In this document: piece by piece, positions 1 through 8,303 of the stretch
How positions within the stretch are numbered: position 1 is the first letter of the stretch
How the letters are laid out: each line of letters opens with the position of its first letter
IMG/VR virus record: IMGVR_UViG_3300042305_001249
Span: 1 to 33,050 of that record
Direction: 5' to 3' (one strand)
Origin: a virus
Length of the DNA: 33,050 nucleotides
The notes under the pieces: model-generated
Told to the model about the DNA's origin: nothing
Seen by the model: the letters and a program-made list of their open reading frames with translations, nothing else
The model's database searches: none
Translations under genes and position numbers: made by a program

Positions 1-1
1 T

Positions 2-320
2 CAAGTGGCCACGCGAGGACTTCGAAGTTGATGGCATCGAACTGGTCTGCACTGTCATCCCCACAGAAATCAAAGTCGCCACCTACGAACTGGCACGCGC
101 CCTCGCCAACGACACCGACGCCATCACCGGCAGCACTGGCACAACCGGCCTCTACGACCAAGTGGAACTGGGCGAGCTAAAGGTCAAATACAAATCCAGC
201 TCAATGACACCGGGCATGGTGAACAACGTCTTCGACCTCTACCCCTGGCTGCAGACCTACCTCGGCGCCTATTGCATGGGCGGCGCCACCAACTATGCCG
301 TCCGTCTACGTCGAGGCTGA
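2..320 (+). CDS. Head-tail adaptor-like protein (DnaT-like family), 5' end cut off by the window
   Basis: The frame is open from base 2 to a TGA at 320, giving 105 residues with no start in the window. The visible N-terminal part reads KWPREDFEVDG, followed by IPTEIKVATYELARALA. This WPR...IP.aIK.AtyelA pattern is what I recall from phage proteins annotated as DnaT-like ssDNA-binding or head-tail adaptor proteins, which sit between the capsid gene and the head-closure gene. The downstream order of head closure, neck and tail terminator supports the adaptor role. The family match is from memory. The reading frame itself is clear, with no internal stop and phage-typical composition. Confidence 0.6.
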   Translation, partial: KWPREDFEVDGIELVCTVIPTEIKVATYELARALANDTDAITGSTGTTGLYDQVELGELKVKYKSSSMTPGMVNNVFDLYPWLQTYLGAYCMGGATNYAVRLRRG

Positions 321-321
321 C

Positions 322-699
322 ATGGGCCTGATCGACACCACCTTTGCCCCAATCCCCACCTCAGTCCTCGCCGACTGGGGCCAAAACATCACGTACATCA
401 AAACCGCAACACCTCGCACCTACAACCCAACCACTGGTGCAGTCACTGGTGCTGATGTCACCGTGACAGTTAAAGCCGTCATCACGCGTGTCAGCCCTCG
501 TGAGGCCGAAGGTTTATACCAAACAACCGACCTAAAGGTCATCATCGGCGCTAGCGAACTAGGCACCTACTACCCCACCGAAGCCGACCGCATCCAATAC
601 CAACAAGCTGGAGCAACCCGCGAAGCCAAAATTATCGCCATCACCACCTATCGCGGTGACAACCCTGTGTACCACTCTCTAATCGTGAGGCCCCAGTAA
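322..699 (+). CDS. Head closure / head-tail joining protein
   Basis: This 125-residue protein is probably a head-closure (stopper) or connector component that seals the neck after DNA packaging. I chose ATG 322 because a GAGG Shine-Dalgarno lies 5 bases upstream and the start falls right after the preceding TGA (318-320). An in-frame ATG at 295 would add 9 residues and overlap the previous gene by 26 bases. The middle of the protein (LKVIIGASELGTYYPTEAD) and the short beta-rich make-up fit small neck proteins, but no diagnostic motif is present. The role comes mainly from position. The stop TAA overlaps the next ATG (TAATG), so the two genes are probably translationally coupled. Confidence 0.6.
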   Translation: MGLIDTTFAPIPTSVLADWGQNITYIKTATPRTYNPTTGAVTGADVTVTVKAVITRVSPREAEGLYQTTDLKVIIGASELGTYYPTEADRIQYQQAGATREAKIIAITTYRGDNPVYHSLIVRPQ

Positions 700-1262
700 T
701 GGCAAGGGATTTTAAGCACTTACTTAATGACCTCAAGGAGGTAGTAACCAGTAGCGCTCGTTACGCTGCCGTAGAAATTATGAACAGTTTGGCCGAGCAA
801 GGACCGGCGTATTCAGGCCAGTTTTCCTCTGCCTGGTATGCGGTAGAACCCGGTCAAACACCCGGAGGCCCACGTTCCGCAGGCAACAACATCTACAAGT
901 ACGACTTACGTAACGTACCTAAAACAAAATTTCGCACTGGCACCTACTACGAAATTGTTAATGGAGCTGATTACGCGCCTCAAGCGTTAGATCTGGAAGA
1001 GGGCCGCTTCCAAACGCAATACGACGACGCCGGAAACATCCTTGAACCGTTAAAAACGCCTGTGGCTGTCGGTACTCGCACGGGCCCCAAACGCGGGCAA
1101 GTTTCTAACGGAGAAGGATTTGCCGTTAGTACAGCTCCGTTGGACTGGTACGTTACGTACACAAACGGAGGCGCTATGCAACGTGACCTTGGAAACGGTG
1201 TACGTATCGGTTTCCGCCAAGGACCGCGTGGCGGAACACCTTCTGAAACAGGGTTTAGCTGA
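699..1262 (+). CDS. Neck / tail-completion protein (HK97 gp10-like)
   Basis: This 187-residue protein lies between the head-closure and tail-terminator genes, the usual place of the HK97 gp10-like tail completion protein. The N-terminus (FKHLLNDLKEVVTSSARYAAVEIMNSL) looks like the amphipathic helix that opens this family. It is followed by a SGQFSSAWYAVEPG segment and an NGADYAPQALDLEEG stretch, which resembles the N...YA...E.G core of gp10-like proteins. The function is inferred from motif and order. The start overlaps the previous stop by one base, and the end (TGATG) overlaps the next start. Confidence 0.65.
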   Translation: MARDFKHLLNDLKEVVTSSARYAAVEIMNSLAEQGPAYSGQFSSAWYAVEPGQTPGGPRSAGNNIYKYDLRNVPKTKFRTGTYYEIVNGADYAPQALDLEEGRFQTQYDDAGNILEPLKTPVAVGTRTGPKRGQVSNGEGFAVSTAPLDWYVTYTNGGAMQRDLGNGVRIGFRQGPRGGTPSETGFS

Positions 1263-1693
1263 TGAACTACCAAGCAATCCGAGCCGCCGTCGAAAACCCG
1301 CTGCTTACAGCCTTCGGCTCACTGGTACCAGCAGTTCCTGTTTACTTCGACAACATCACAGCAGTCCCACCTAACACCACAACTGAGTACGTCCGCGTCA
1401 ATGTTACTTTCGGTATTACCAACGAACCCACGCTTACCAGCAGCGTTGACAACGCCCGTGGTGCGATTGTTATCCGTATTTTCACAGAAAAAGGACGCGG
1501 CCCGGCCCGCAACCAAACGCTGATCACCACTGCAGTCAACGCACTGGAAACACTCAACAACACCGCCAAAACAACGAGCGGTGTATTTTTTCGCGTAGGC
1601 GAAATTAACGGCCCGACGTTTTCTACAACAGAAGATGCGCCCCACTTTATGGGGCGGATAGACACGTCCTACGTTGCAACTGTGTTGTCGTAG
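1262..1693 (+). CDS. Tail terminator protein (gpU / DUF4128-like)
   Basis: This 143-residue protein reads I RAAVENPLLTAF..., then a VPVYFDN segment, a YVRVNVTFG strand, a VIRIFTEKGRG stretch and a C-terminal MGRIDTSYVATVL strand. This order (short N-terminal helix, a pair of strands, a basic loop, a terminal strand) matches small tail-terminator proteins such as lambda gpU relatives, which cap the tail tube and bind the neck. Its place directly before the tail tube gene supports the call. The start overlaps the preceding stop (TGATG). No enzyme motif is visible. Confidence 0.65.
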   Translation: MNYQAIRAAVENPLLTAFGSLVPAVPVYFDNITAVPPNTTTEYVRVNVTFGITNEPTLTSSVDNARGAIVIRIFTEKGRGPARNQTLITTAVNALETLNNTAKTTSGVFFRVGEINGPTFSTTEDAPHFMGRIDTSYVATVLS

Positions 1694-1705
1694 GTAATGC
1701 TTAGT

Positions 1706-1742
1706 TACAGGCGCTAACCTGTATTAAGCCGGGCAGTGCCCG
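1706..1742 (+). promoter_or_regulatory. Two adjacent hairpins in the leader of the major tail gene
   Basis: The 76-base gap between the tail-terminator gene and the tail-tube gene holds two perfect inverted repeats. One is TACAGG/CCTGTA (1706-1711 and 1718-1723, 6-base loop). The other is CGGGC/GCCCG (1730-1734 and 1738-1742, 3-base loop). Neither has a T-run, so they do not look like terminators. They could act in mRNA processing or stability ahead of a highly expressed structural gene. This is inferred from the sequence alone. Confidence 0.4.
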
Positions 1743-1769
1743 CCCAACAACGTTCACTTGGTACGCCCT

Positions 1770-2543
1770 ATGGCCACCACCGTTCTGTCCGGCACGTCCG
1801 GCGCCCTCTACTACAAACCCGCTGGCACCACCGGCACCTTCGGCGAAGCCGGTGTCAACACTGGCACCGACGTAATCACCGTTGCCCCTTACCTGAATTT
1901 CAAAGTAGGCGATCCGGTTAAATTCCGCGTGGTGAACAGCCAAACCGGCGGCACCGGCAGCGGCACCCTGCCTGCGCCCATCTCTGACGCCACCACCTAC
2001 TACGTGCTGAGCTACACCGCTGCCACTGGTGCACTCACCGTGTCGACTTCTGCCGGCGGCACCATCCTGGCCATCACCGACGACGGCACGGCTGTTGCCC
2101 CCAACGAGTTCGAGGTGTATTACGCCGACTACGCAGTTGTCGGCCAAGTCCGCGACTGGAGCTTCGAAATCAGCCGCGCTGAAATCGACGTCACTACCAT
2201 CGGCCAAACCCCCGGTCAGTACGTGCCCTTCCGCAGCTACATCAGTGGCTTCGGCGATGGCACCGGCACCGCAACGGTCTATATGACCAACGAGGACGCC
2301 GCCCTGTCCAACCGCATGATTGAGGACGTGCTCCAGCGCCAGCAAACTGGTGCAGCCTTCAAGCTTTACACCGACCGCGTGTTTAGCGGCGGCACCCTGA
2401 GCGAGAGCCTGAGCCGTTCCATCGCTTTCGATGCGGTGCTGACCTCGGCCAGCCTGAACATCAACCCCGACGACGCTCAATCTGTGACCGTCAACTTCCG
2501 CCCTGCTGGCACCCCGACCTTCGACTTCAGCACTTCCGCCTGA
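1770..2543 (+). CDS. Major tail tube protein
   Basis: This 257-residue beta-rich protein starts MATTVLSGTSGALYYKPAGT. It carries the core VGQVRDWSFEISRAEIDVTTIG..., a segment shared in pattern with two later genes (11698-12198 and 12198-13070). The region LSRSIAFDAVLTSASLNINPDDAQSVTVNF fits the closing strands of lambda gpV-like tail tube subunits. I chose ATG 1770. A TTG at 1758 in the same frame would add four residues and has no better ribosome site. An insertion-like part at about residues 40-115 (GDPVKFRV...TTYYVLSY...TGALTVS) could be an extra surface domain. Position after the tail terminator and before the chaperone pair is standard. A strong terminator follows, as expected for an abundant product. 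Confidence 0.8.
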   Translation: MATTVLSGTSGALYYKPAGTTGTFGEAGVNTGTDVITVAPYLNFKVGDPVKFRVVNSQTGGTGSGTLPAPISDATTYYVLSYTAATGALTVSTSAGGTILAITDDGTAVAPNEFEVYYADYAVVGQVRDWSFEISRAEIDVTTIGQTPGQYVPFRSYISGFGDGTGTATVYMTNEDAALSNRMIEDVLQRQQTGAAFKLYTDRVFSGGTLSESLSRSIAFDAVLTSASLNINPDDAQSVTVNFRPAGTPTFDFSTSA

Positions 2544-2572
2544 TAGTCTGCTGTCGCAGTCAGTTCAGCAAG

Positions 2573-2596
2573 CCCCGGCCCACAGCCGGGGTTTTT
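2573..2596 (+). terminator. Rho-independent terminator after the major tail gene
   Basis: A perfect 7-bp stem CCCCGGC/GCCGGGG (2573-2579 and 2585-2591) with a 5-base loop is followed at once by TTTTT (2592-2596). It lies 30 bases after the tail-tube stop. It probably limits read-through so that the tail tube is made in excess over the tape measure. Confidence 0.85.
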
Positions 2597-2639
2597 CATT
2601 TCTACTCCGCTACACTATTCCCATACCCCAAGCACTGGT

Positions 2640-2981
2640 ATGCCCGTTCCTGTACGCGCAATCGACCGTCTCCGCAAGGCCGCCAACCTGGAGCCGACCA
2701 AAAAAGTAGTGGAGCTGTCCGACGGCAGCAAATTTGAAATGTGGGTGGCACCGCTGACGATGGCCGAGCGCGAACGCGCCCAAAAGCAGGCCAAGTCCGA
2801 CGATGCCAACGCCTTCGCGCTCCAACTGCTGATTGCCAAAGCGCTTGACGAGTCCGGCGCCAAGCTCTTCAACGTCGGTGAGGTGGACGTCCTGAAAAAC
2901 GAAGTCAAGGACAAGGACCTACAGGCGTTGATGCTGGCAATCCTCACCGACGACGCCGAGCCCATTGACCCAAAATCCTGA
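2640..2981 (+). CDS. Tail assembly chaperone, short form (gpG-like)
   Basis: This 113-residue protein lies between the tail tube and tape measure genes, where long-tailed phages keep the chaperone pair that coats the tape measure during tail assembly. The sequence has a strand pair (VVELSDGSKFEMWVAPLTMAERERA) followed by helical LQLLIAKALDESGAKLF and LQALMLAILTDD segments, the usual composition of gpG-like proteins. The last codons form a slippery heptamer (2969-2975) three codons before the stop, so part of the ribosomes should continue into the -1 frame and make the longer form. The start is ATG 2640, with no clear ribosome site. Confidence 0.75.
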   Translation: MPVPVRAIDRLRKAANLEPTKKVVELSDGSKFEMWVAPLTMAERERAQKQAKSDDANAFALQLLIAKALDESGAKLFNVGEVDVLKNEVKDKDLQALMLAILTDDAEPIDPKS

Positions 2982-3166
2982 GCGCCGAACTCCGCAAGGA
3001 CAACTGGCTCATGCTCCAATTTGGCGTCGCCAAGGAACTGGGCCTAACCCTTACCGAAGTTCGGACGACCATGACCGCCGAAGAATTACTCGGCTGGAGC
3101 GCCTACTTCGGCATCCTCAACGAGGACCAGCAGAAGGAGATGGACAAAGCTCGCCGCCGCCGCTAA
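2640..3166 (+). CDS. Tail assembly chaperone, long form made by -1 frameshift (gpGT-like)
   Basis: A -1 shift on C CCA AAA (2969-2975) joins 112 codons of the short form to 63 codons of an open -1 frame (read from 2975 to TAA 3164-3166), giving 175 residues. The extension begins ILSAELRKDNWLMLQFGVAKELG and ends NEDQQKEMDKARRRR, with a clear helical W-rich core (ELLGWSAYFGIL) typical of the gpT part. The -1 frame contains no stop between the heptamer and 3164 and has no good start of its own close to the junction. In lambda the matching product bridges the tape measure and the tail tube. The shift is inferred from the heptamer and conserved gene order, not measured. Confidence 0.75.
2969..2975 (+). 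other. Programmed -1 frameshift slippery site C CCA AAA
   Basis: In the chaperone frame the codons are CCA (2970-2972) and AAA (2973-2975), preceded by a C. The heptamer fits X XXY YYZ, with X=C, Y=A and Z=A. After a -1 slip the two tRNAs re-pair on CCC and AAA. The zero-frame stop TGA follows at 2979-2981, and the -1 frame stays open for 63 codons. Confidence 0.75.
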
Positions 3167-3181
3167 CCCGGCGGCTTTTTT
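3156..3181 (+). terminator. Rho-independent terminator overlapping the end of the chaperone long form
   Basis: The stem GCCGCCG/CGGCGGC (3156-3162 and 3169-3175), with a 6-base loop that contains the TAA stop, is followed by TTTTTT (3176-3181). It sits 38 bases before the chosen tape measure start. Partial termination here would reduce tape measure expression. Confidence 0.8.
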
Positions 3182-3218
3182 GTTGCGTAGACTGGTTTTA
3201 CGCTTAGGCAATGGTGCG

Positions 3219-6200
3219 GTGGTTGATTACGACGCCAAAATCAGAGTAAGTGCCGATACCAAGCAGGCCGAATCTGAGCTGTCAAAACTTCAAAAGCGTA
3301 TTAGCCAACTGGGTGATGCTGCTTTTAAGTTAGATGCACGTAATTTTCAGAAAAGTGTACGTGACATCGGAACTGCAGTCCAGGGTATCGGCCAGAGAGG
3401 AGCACTAGGTGCCTTAACTCTTGCAGCAGGTAAAGCCACAACAGCTTTAGGGGGCCTCGGAGCCAAATTTGGAGTTATCGGTGCCGCAGCAGCCAGTGCG
3501 GGTGCCACTGTAAATAGTGCTCTAGGCGGTGTACCAAGTGTTATTACAGATATACTTAATCATATTGGACAAGTACCGAACGCATTTGGTATTGCGGCAG
3601 TTGCCGCAATGGCTTTTGCACCACAAATACTTAAAGCATCTAGCGCGGCTACGGGACTTGCTGCTGCTGTAGATAAAGCCGTAGGCGCACAGACCACACA
3701 AAAAATTGCGCAGGCAGTCGACAGTATTGGACAATTAAACGTCGAGTTAAATGCTACTGCTTCTACATTTCAAGATCTTGTTTCCGGTAGTACGCTTAAC
3801 CAGCTAAACAATCAGCTTAGGGATGCTGTAAAACAAAGCGGTGAATTTCATTCGTCAACTGTCGACGCTGTAGTAGCGGCACAGCAACTTGTAGCCGTAC
3901 AAAAAGAACAACGCAAAGAACAGAAAGCCATAAATGACTTAATCCGCCAAGCACAAGGGCTACAACCACAAGATGTACGCGATGCTGAACTTAATAGACG
4001 TGTAGCCCTCCTCAAATCGCGTGAAATTCAACAACAAAAAGACCTAAAACTACAAAACCAGATAAACGTAGAGCTGGCCGAGTACGAACGTCTTGCCGCA
4101 CAGGTAGCAGCACAGACAAAGCTATGGGCATCAAACCTAGAGCGCATTGCGCGCTCCAGCAAAGCAGGTGTGTTTGGCACACAATCCCAATTACGCACAA
4201 GAGTTCAGGAGTTCCAAGAGAACCGTCGCAGCGCTGAGATAGCCCGCCAACGCAACGCCGAAATACAAGCCCTTGAAGCCCGCCAGCGCGGCACCAACTA
4301 CAACCTGAGCCAAGTGCCCGCACGCGGGGAGCTGTTCCCCGGCGGCAACACGATGACCGCCTCGCCCCAATACAGGGCGATGCTCAACGCTCAGGCGCAA
4401 ATGCGCCAGGCGGCCACCAACGCCCTCGTCCAATCCGAACGCACCCTCCTCGGTTTCCAGGCCCAGACTCTGAAAACTGAACAACAAATAACGGCTGCCA
4501 AGCGTCAACAACAGTCCATTGATGAACGCAGCATTCAGGTATTGCGTGATCAAAATAAGCTTTTGATGGAGCAATATCGCGCACAACAACGCGTCGCATC
4601 AGGAACGTTAGACCCGGCCTCATTGCGTGCTGATAGACAGCGGCGCGTGGAGCAAGGTAGAGCTGCGCAAGCCCGCCGCCGCGAAATGACCGAAAACGTT
4701 ATCATCGGCGGCGCGTTCCCAATGTTGTTCGGTGGCGGCGCTGGAACTGTAGCTGGCGGCGCACTAGGCGGTTTAATCCCAGGTAATCCGATGCTGTCTG
4801 TGGCCACCAGTGCTGTTGGCGCATTGGTGGATCAGTTTGTTGCTTCTGTGACGGAAGCCGGAAGCGCAATGCGTGATCCGATCACAAACTTTCAAAAAAT
4901 TGCCGACGCAGGTTTAATTGCCAGCCGCAGCCAAAAACAGTACATCGAACGTCTAATCGAAGCCGGTCGCGTAACAGAAGCCGCAGCCGCTATTCAAGCC
5001 GAAATAGTACAAAAAATAGGCGCCAAGGGCGTTAAAGATTTACAGAACGCTGGAGCTGCAAGCGACTCATTTAACAAAAAGCTTGCCGAACTTAATTTGC
5101 AAATACAGGCGGCGGTAGCCGGACCACTTACAGATTTATTAACTTGGTTTAACAATTTTCTTTCCAGTGTTACCGCGTATAACAGACAACAAGCAGCGCA
5201 AACGGACTTCCTTACTTCTTTACGACAAGCAGATCCTCAAGCGTATCAGCAATACTTTAAGGAATCTATGCAGCTGCGTGCAGCAAATAATGGCGTTGTT
5301 GATCCCAAAGCATTGCAAAGTCTGCAGCAACAATACACACAGCGCTTTAATCTACAGCCCGGAGCTGTAAGTTCTTCTATCGACAAAACTCCTGAACTTC
5401 AAGCGCAAGCACAAACAAAAGAACTAGCGGCTCAAGTACAGCTAGAGGCTCAAAAGCTTACACTAGCCGGTATGTCTTTGGAAAAAGACGGTCAAAGCTA
5501 CGTTGCTGTAGCAAAGCGTGTAGCTGAACAAGAATACGAAAACAAGCTGCTGGAGATTAAAAATTTCTGGATAGGTAAAGCTTACGATGCGGAGAAAAAC
5601 CAGTTAATGATAAGGCAAGCTAATTTACAACTAGCGGCAAAAAATAAAGATATAGATGCACAGGCCGCTCGGGCTAACGAGCAGGCTAATAAAGACCGGA
5701 TTCGTGCTCTTCAGCAGACGCTTCAGCTACAGATACAGCTGGGTCAGACCACCGTAGACGAGTATCAAATTTTTGAGCAAGGCGTCCAACTATATAAAGG
5801 TCCTATAGCTGGTTACGAGAAAAGCCTTATTTTACTAGAAAAGCGTTTTGCTATACAAGAAGGTATTATTAACAGAGAATACGAAGCCGCACAATACTCC
5901 GAAGAGTACGCTACTAACCAAGCAACAATAGATGCTATCTACAAAAACAGACTTAACAATTTAAAACTAGAATTAGATTTTCTGACTGCCACCTTAACCA
6001 TACAAAAAGAACGCGCTAAACTCGAACAAGCTGTAGCAATTCGGCAGCTAATCAGTCAAAATGCACAACGCCGGGTAGCCGGGCAAAACGAAATAAACAA
6101 ACTGCGTACCCAGATGGAGTTTCCGTTAGGTGGGGAACAGCTAGAACGCGACTTACTGCAGCTGGATCAATACGCACGCAGAATGAGCGAGATAATACCG

Positions 6201-7064
6201 TTACAAGAAAAGATAAACCAGCTCAATGAAGACATAACTACCGCGATTGCAACTCCTGGTGTTATGACTGAAACCCAGCTGGCTCTTAAACAACGTGAGC
6301 TTGCTATAGAAGAAGACCAGTTAAAATATCTACAAAACGAATTAGAGTTACGTGATAAACTTGAACAGCAATTACTACAGCAGCAACAGTTTTTTACTAC
6401 GTACGGCCAACTCATCCAAGGAGTAAGTAGCGAAATCTCTAATCTAGTAACTACAAGCGTTGTGGAACTAATTAAAGGAACAAAAACAGCCGAACAGGTG
6501 TTTGTAGAATTTTTAGACGCCATTGGTAACGCGTTAATACAAACAGCGCAGCAAATGATTACTCAGTACATCGCACTAGGGATTGCAAAAATCTTTGCCT
6601 TCGGTAGTAGCGGATCCGGCTTTAGTTTTTCTGGTGCCGGACCTGCATCTGGTGCTTCTGTGTTTGGTAGCGGGCAGGCCGGCTTTAACCCAGCGGCATT
6701 TACAGGTGGCTTTGGTTTCCGTGCTAACGGTGGACCCGTCAGTAGTCAATCGCCTTATATCGTCGGCGAACGTGGTCCTGAACTGTTTGTCCCAGGAACC
6801 GGCGGTAGCGTCGTTCCAACCAACGACCTCCGCGCTGCAATGGGCGCTGCACCCGGTAGCCGCGCTGGATCACCTGTGCTTAACATGAGCTTTGAAACCA
6901 CCAACATCGGCGGGGTGGAATACGTAAGCCGCGATCAACTCGAAGCCGCAATGGCTACCACCCGCCGCCAAGCCGCCAGCGATGGCGCCAAACGCGGCAT
7001 GTCCATGACGTTGGATCGTATCCAGCAGTCACCCCAAACCCGTAACCGCTTGGGTCTCCGCTGA
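3219..7064 (+). CDS. Tail tape measure protein
   Basis: This 1281-residue protein sets tail length. Like other tape measures it is mostly long helices rich in Q, A and E. It has a hydrophobic glycine-rich membrane-type segment at about residues 492-522 (GGAFPMLFGGGAGTVAGG) and the familiar C-terminal motif GGPVSSQSPYIVGERGPELF (about 1171-1190). The open frame reaches back to a TTG at 3180, but that lies in the T-tract of the terminator, so I chose GTG 3219 (M-VDYDAKIRVSADTKQ). The true start could differ by a few codons. Base composition changes inside the gene: about 4200-4480 and 6720-7064 are visibly GC-richer than the AT-rich remainder, which suggests mosaic origin. The end overlaps the next start (TGATG). 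Confidence 0.9.
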   Translation: MVDYDAKIRVSADTKQAESELSKLQKRISQLGDAAFKLDARNFQKSVRDIGTAVQGIGQRGALGALTLAAGKATTALGGLGAKFGVIGAAAASAGATVNSALGGVPSVITDILNHIGQVPNAFGIAAVAAMAFAPQILKASSAATGLAAAVDKAVGAQTTQKIAQAVDSIGQLNVELNATASTFQDLVSGSTLNQLNNQLRDAVKQSGEFHSSTVDAVVAAQQLVAVQKEQRKEQKAINDLIRQAQGLQPQDVRDAELNRRVALLKSREIQQQKDLKLQNQINVELAEYERLAAQVAAQTKLWASNLERIARSSKAGVFGTQSQLRTRVQEFQENRRSAEIARQRNAEIQALEARQRGTNYNLSQVPARGELFPGGNTMTASPQYRAMLNAQAQMRQAATNALVQSERTLLGFQAQTLKTEQQITAAKRQQQSIDERSIQVLRDQNKLLMEQYRAQQRVASGTLDPASLRADRQRRVEQGRAAQARRREMTENVIIGGAFPMLFGGGAGTVAGGALGGLIPGNPMLSVATSAVGALVDQFVASVTEAGSAMRDPITNFQKIADAGLIASRSQKQYIERLIEAGRVTEAAAAIQAEIVQKIGAKGVKDLQNAGAASDSFNKKLAELNLQIQAAVAGPLTDLLTWFNNFLSSVTAYNRQQAAQTDFLTSLRQADPQAYQQYFKESMQLRAANNGVVDPKALQSLQQQYTQRFNLQPGAVSSSIDKTPELQAQAQTKELAAQVQLEAQKLTLAGMSLEKDGQSYVAVAKRVAEQEYENKLLEIKNFWIGKAYDAEKNQLMIRQANLQLAAKNKDIDAQAARANEQANKDRIRALQQTLQLQIQLGQTTVDEYQIFEQGVQLYKGPIAGYEKSLILLEKRFAIQEGIINREYEAAQYSEEYATNQATIDAIYKNRLNNLKLELDFLTATLTIQKERAKLEQAVAIRQLISQNAQRRVAGQNEINKLRTQMEFPLGGEQLERDLLQLDQYARRMSEIIPLQEKINQLNEDITTAIATPGVMTETQLALKQRELAIEEDQLKYLQNELELRDKLEQQLLQQQQFFTTYGQLIQGVSSEISNLVTTSVVELIKGTKTAEQVFVEFLDAIGNALIQTAQQMITQYIALGIAKIFAFGSSGSGFSFSGAGPASGASVFGSGQAGFNPAAFTGGFGFRANGGPVSSQSPYIVGERGPELFVPGTGGSVVPTNDLRAAMGAAPGSRAGSPVLNMSFETTNIGGVEYVSRDQLEAAMATTRRQAASDGAKRGMSMTLDRIQQSPQTRNRLGLR

Positions 7065-7453
7065 TGGCACGTTTCCCATCCTTAAAACCAACGTCTAGGA
7101 GCTACACAGCGGGCAACTATCCATCAAAGGAATATCGCTCCCTGTCAGGCGTTGTCGCTAAACGTAGCTTCGGCAACCGCGCTACTGGTTATGCACTGGA
7201 AGTGGAGTTTGCCAACATCAGTCAAAGCGACATGCGATCAATTTTGAATCACTATGAGGGTGAAAACGGCACCCTCAATTCTTTTACGTTGCCGACTACC
7301 CTGACTGCCGGTTACGGCACAGCCGCGAGCAACGATCTACTGGAACCAAACGCCGCAATCCGCTGGTTCTACGCAGAACCACCACAAATCCAAAGCGTCT
7401 TGCGCGACTTAAGCACTGTCCGTGTGCGGTTTATCGGGGAGCTAGCACAGTAA
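7064..7453 (+). CDS. Minor tail protein (gpM-like)
   Basis: This 129-residue protein follows the tape measure directly and overlaps it (TGATG). It has a PSLKPTSRSYTAGNYPSKEYRSLSG opening, an NRATGYALEVEFANISQSD stretch and a C-terminal SVLRDLSTVRVRFIGEL strand. I recall this layout from small distal tail proteins of cyanobacterial and other long-tailed phages in the lambda gpM position. The role is tail tip assembly, by position. There is no catalytic motif. Confidence 0.6.
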   Translation: MARFPSLKPTSRSYTAGNYPSKEYRSLSGVVAKRSFGNRATGYALEVEFANISQSDMRSILNHYEGENGTLNSFTLPTTLTAGYGTAASNDLLEPNAAIRWFYAEPPQIQSVLRDLSTVRVRFIGELAQ

Positions 7454-7917
7454 TGGCAGTCATCAGAATCGCCCAGTACTTTTATCTGCGCGATACAGAC
7501 AACAATCGTTACGCGTTTCAGAACTACTTCGTCCAGCAAACAAAAACGCTAAACGGCCTCAAGTACACCTTTGCCCCTTTTCGCGCAGAGGGCACTGTTT
7601 CAAACCTGACCGGAGACAACGCACTACTGCAGGTACTTTTTCCTGCAGAACCGTTCGCCATCAAACTTGTCGAACAAGCCGATGGCAACCGTCTAACCCG
7701 CCTGACCCTGACAACACAGTGGCTTAACGCCAGTGAGAACACAGTGCGCTCGTACGAGGAACGTTACGTGGGCATTGGCGCCAGTGTTTCCGACACCACA
7801 TTGGAGCTGCGTTTTAGATCCGCAATGGACAGCGTTGGAGCACAATTTCCGCGTCAGACACTGACCTTGCGAAATGTGGGTCCATTACCAACAAGCACCC
7901 AGATTTCGTTGCAGTGA
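7453..7917 (+). CDS. Minor tail protein (gpL-like)
   Basis: This 154-residue beta-rich protein starts in a TAATG overlap with the previous gene. The segments YTFAPFRAEGTVSNLTGDNALLQVLFP and VRSYEERYVGIGASVSDTTLELRFRSAMD fit the DUF1833/gpL type of tail tip protein. That group lies between gpM-like and gpK-like genes. I see no C-terminal cysteine cluster of the lambda gpL iron-sulfur type. The function is inferred from order and overall pattern. Confidence 0.6.
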   Translation: MAVIRIAQYFYLRDTDNNRYAFQNYFVQQTKTLNGLKYTFAPFRAEGTVSNLTGDNALLQVLFPAEPFAIKLVEQADGNRLTRLTLTTQWLNASENTVRSYEERYVGIGASVSDTTLELRFRSAMDSVGAQFPRQTLTLRNVGPLPTSTQISLQ

Positions 7918-8303
7918 TTGACACCAACGAGTTCATCGGACTAACCAGGGCTTGGGGCGCATTACCTGGAGACGGAAGCGGTCAGATTGACTGCTGCGCT
8001 CTTGCCGCCGAGATCCACAAGCGGCTTGGCTACTGGGACTATGGACCAGAACTGCGCCAAATTTTCGCCAAATTTGACGATGAGACCTTGCCGCCCAAGT
8101 TCATCGCCAAGTGGCTGGTTAAAAACGGCAAGCGTCTCGAAAAGCCAGAGCCTCACGCCGTTGTACTGCTGCCTAGTCCAGGCGTTGGCGCTCTCGGTAC
8201 AGTAATGGAAGACATGACCGTGCTTTTTATCGGTCCCGGCGGTAAGGTCATCCGATCCGCCCTTCCTGCAAACGACGGCTGGTACTTCAGGCTGAACAAA
8301 TGA
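7914..8303 (+). CDS. gpK-like tail tip protein, NlpC/P60-like, possibly without activity
   Basis: This 129-residue protein starts at GTG 7914, overlapping the previous stop by 4 bases (GTGA), and ends in an ATGA overlap with the gpJ-like gene. The segment GSGQIDCCALAAEIHKRLGYW (residues 22-42) resembles the DC.s...a.. nucleophile motif of NlpC/P60 hydrolases that sit in the gpK position. C27 or C28 would be the nucleophile. The usual catalytic His-Val-Gly-Ile strand is not seen: the matching strand reads MTVLFIG, and the only nearby histidine is H81. It may be a structural, inactive relative. The gpK position is clear; the enzyme assignment is uncertain. Confidence 0.55.
   Translation: MIDTNEFIGLTRAWGALPGDGSGQIDCCALAAEIHKRLGYWDYGPELRQIFAKFDDETLPPKFIAKWLVKNGKRLEKPEPHAVVLLPSPGVGALGTVMEDMTVLFIGPGGKVIRSALPANDGWYFRLNK

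Noticed and set aside
1701-2480. Long minus-strand open frame of 259 codons opposite the major tail gene
   Set aside because: It mirrors the GC-rich codon pattern of the tail tube gene, has glycine/valine-rich low-information sequence and no ribosome site. The plus-strand gene explains the region.
3180-3218. TTG start for the tape measure at 3180
   Set aside because: It lies in the T-tract of the terminator. A transcript starting downstream would lack it and no ribosome site is present. GTG 3219 is preferred.
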